Source of the DNA: an uncultured Rhodanobacter sp.
Lineage (GTDB): Bacteria > Pseudomonadota > Gammaproteobacteria > Xanthomonadales > Rhodanobacteraceae
Direction: 5' to 3'
Assembly (NCBI GenBank): GCA_903827735.1
Contig: CAIKJM010000576.1
Span: forward strand, 1-7,062
Length of the DNA: 7,062 nt
The position numbers were made by a program, and so were the translations under genes. Shown here in pieces: positions 6,197-7,062 of the stretch. The first letter of the stretch is position 1; each line of letters starts with the position of its first letter. The notes beneath the pieces were generated by a model that saw only the letters and a list, made by a program, of their open reading frames with translations, made no database searches and had not been told where the DNA came from.

Positions 6197-6586
6197 ATGT
6201 GTTTGACCCGCCCACCGCTGCTGACTCGCCTGCGCCGCCACCGCGGCCTGTGGGTGCTGGCTGTGGCGGTGCTGCTGATCAAACTCGCTGCGGGCACCAT
6301 TTGTCTGACCGATGGCGCGTACCCAATTGACTCATTAAAGAATTTCGCTGCGTCCAGCAGCCTGTCCGTCGATGCGCCCGCCGACCCGACGGCAGCGGAT
6401 GAAAACGGCGGCTGCGTGTTGGGCGAAGCCGGCGGCTGCCACTGCGCCTGCGCACACACGCTGCCGCTCCCCGCGGTTGCTTCGCTTTCCGTCGCCAGGA
6501 TGGAAATGCATTTCGAGGCTTTAGCCATCCATTCGGGATTCGAACCGGCTACGACCGGTTCGCTGCTGCGCCCACCCATCGCCTGA
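6197..6586 (+). CDS. CopL-like metal-binding regulatory/leader protein
   Basis: A 129-residue protein with a basic N-terminus and one hydrophobic segment (about 16-35), which would export or anchor it so the rest faces the periplasm. The middle is alanine/proline-rich, followed by a cysteine/histidine cluster: C73, C81, H82, C83, C85 and H87 in GGCHCACAHTLP. The protein ends in LLRPPIA. The signal segment, CxCxCxH-type cluster and RPPIA-like ending resemble Xanthomonas CopL, which is needed for copper induction of copAB. They also recall CzcI-type small proteins ahead of czc operons. The assignment is from memory of those features. It is followed after 71 bases by a TolC/CzcC-like gene, which supports a role in metal resistance. 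The metal (Cu, or Zn/Co/Cd) is not determinable here. The ribosome binding site is weak. Confidence 0.6.
   Translation: MCLTRPPLLTRLRRHRGLWVLAVAVLLIKLAAGTICLTDGAYPIDSLKNFAASSSLSVDAPADPTAADENGGCVLGEAGGCHCACAHTLPLPAVASLSVARMEMHFEALAIHSGFEPATTGSLLRPPIA
6541..6562 (+). repeat. 8-bp inverted repeat (hairpin) in the 3' end of the copL-like gene
   Basis: CGAACCGG at 6541-6548 and CCGGTTCG at 6555-6562 are perfectly complementary around a six-base loop. The hairpin lies 24 bases before the end of the stop codon. It could shape translation or mRNA stability of the downstream TolC gene. It lacks a T-tract, so it is not a standard terminator. Confidence 0.5.
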
Positions 6587-6607
6587 AAACCCTCCGTTTC
6601 GTGATGC

Positions 6608-6623
6608 CGCCGCGTCTGCGGCG
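6608..6623 (+). repeat. 6-bp GC hairpin in the leader of the TolC-family gene
   Basis: CGCCGC (6608-6613) and GCGGCG (6618-6623) pair around the loop GTCT. It sits between the copL-like stop and the Shine-Dalgarno site of the next gene. TTCGTGA repeats flank it at 6598-6604 and 6630-6636. No T-tract follows, so intergenic RNA structure is more likely than termination. Confidence 0.4.
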
Positions 6624-6645
6624 CATCGCTTCGTGAACTGTTTTC

Positions 6646-6650
6646 AGGAG
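6646..6650 (+). promoter_or_regulatory. Shine-Dalgarno site of the TolC-family gene
   Basis: AGGAG lies seven bases before the ATG at 6658. It is a strong site that fixes this start and is better than that of the preceding CopL-like gene. Confidence 0.75.
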
Positions 6651-6657
6651 ATGTTCC

Positions 6658-7062
6658 ATGTCCGTTTTACGTTCGGTGCCGCTCGGCGCCGTGCTGCTGT
6701 TTGCGTGCGCGCTCGGCGCCGCGCCTTCGACCTCATTGTCTGCAACACCTGTCGCCACGCCGACCACGGGCAATTCACCGCGTCTGCGCGATGCCGTGGC
6801 GCGCGTGTGGAAAGCCAGCCCTGAAGTCGAGGCGGCACGTGCCGAGCTCGACGCCGCTCGCGCCCGCGCGCTGGCCGCCGCGCAGCCGATCTACAACCCG
6901 TCGCTGTCGCTGGACGCCGAGAACGCCGACGTCGATCGGCGCACCGTCGGCGTCAGCGTGGCGCTGGATCTATCCGGTAAACGCGCGGCCCGCGCGAGCC
7001 AGGGCGACGCCGAAGTGCGCGTCAGTGAGGCCGGCTATGACCTGTTGCGGCGCGATGTCGCC
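6658..7062 (+). CDS. TolC/CzcC-family outer membrane efflux protein, N-terminal part (runs off window)
   Basis: An open frame of 135 codons continues past the window end; a full protein of this family has roughly 400-450 residues. Residues 1-30 form a signal peptide with a hydrophobic core, VPLGAVLLFACALGAA. A lipoprotein cleavage at C17 is possible, but the lipobox is poor. A low-complexity Ala/Thr/Pro linker follows. From residue 42 the first outer-membrane-factor repeat begins: LRDAVARVWKASPEVEAARA, then LDAARARALAAAQPIYNPSLSL. This has the NPE/AA/A..A..PNPSL pattern of TolC-type coiled-coil helices leading into a strand. GVSVALDLSGKRAAR matches the next strand and turn. It would form the outer-membrane duct of a tripartite pump. 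The CopL-like gene ahead suggests a CzcC or CusC type heavy-metal RND system, whose periplasmic adaptor and pump genes would lie to the right. Confidence 0.85.
   Translation, partial: MSVLRSVPLGAVLLFACALGAAPSTSLSATPVATPTTGNSPRLRDAVARVWKASPEVEAARAELDAARARALAAAQPIYNPSLSLDAENADVDRRTVGVSVALDLSGKRAARASQGDAEVRVSEAGYDLLRRDVA

Noticed and set aside
6096..6215. N-terminal 40-residue extension of the EamA transporter
   Set aside because: The extension is Arg/Ser-rich, runs over the divergent start at 6197 and the repeat region, and precedes the natural EamA N-terminus at the ATG at 6095.
6530..6562. tRNA-like T-arm on the minus strand (GGTTCGAATCC)
   Set aside because: The motif matches a TΨC loop by sequence, but the flanking bases do not form a five-pair T stem and no D arm, anticodon arm or acceptor stem could be found. 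It lies in the coding end of the copL-like gene.

Overview
The window looks like ordinary chromosome from a GC-rich gammaproteobacterium. I suggest order Xanthomonadales (Rhodanobacteraceae or Xanthomonadaceae). The reasons are the uniformly GC-rich codon use, a protein resembling Xanthomonas CopL just ahead of a metal-efflux-type outer membrane gene, and the housekeeping content. This placement is inference from protein character, not a database match. No transposase, integrase, CRISPR array, tRNA or rRNA gene was found, and no stretch over 300 bases lacks a gene.

Layout, left to right. (1) 95-1351, minus: an unrecognised membrane protein with a PH-like cytoplasmic domain. (2) 1477-2130, plus: nicotinamidase PncA (NAD salvage), divergent from gene 1 and convergent with the next pair. 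(3) 2158-2813, minus: a translationally coupled pair, a small CPXCG zinc-ribbon protein followed by a PIN-domain putative nuclease. (4) 2936-3844, plus: a full-length KirBac-type inward-rectifier potassium channel. (5) 3938-4213, plus: a small unknown protein. (6) 4236-4949, minus: a HAD-family hydrolase. (7) 5022-6095, minus: an EamA/DMT transporter with a very histidine-rich C-terminal tail. (8) 6197-6586, plus: a CopL-like cysteine/histidine-containing small protein, followed by (9) 6658 to the window end, plus: the N-terminal part of a TolC/CzcC-type outer membrane efflux protein.

Most genes seem functionally independent. The right end is the part that hangs together. The His-tailed transporter and the CopL-like/TolC-like unit diverge from a ~100-bp intergenic region. 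That region carries a perfect 12-bp direct repeat bracketing a -10-like hexamer. Hairpin-forming inverted repeats lie at the 3' end of the copL-like gene and just before the TolC gene. This suggests a metal-responsive locus whose inner-membrane pump genes probably lie beyond the window. The other pair worth attention is the zinc-ribbon/PIN operon. I see no clear evidence of a wholly new system.
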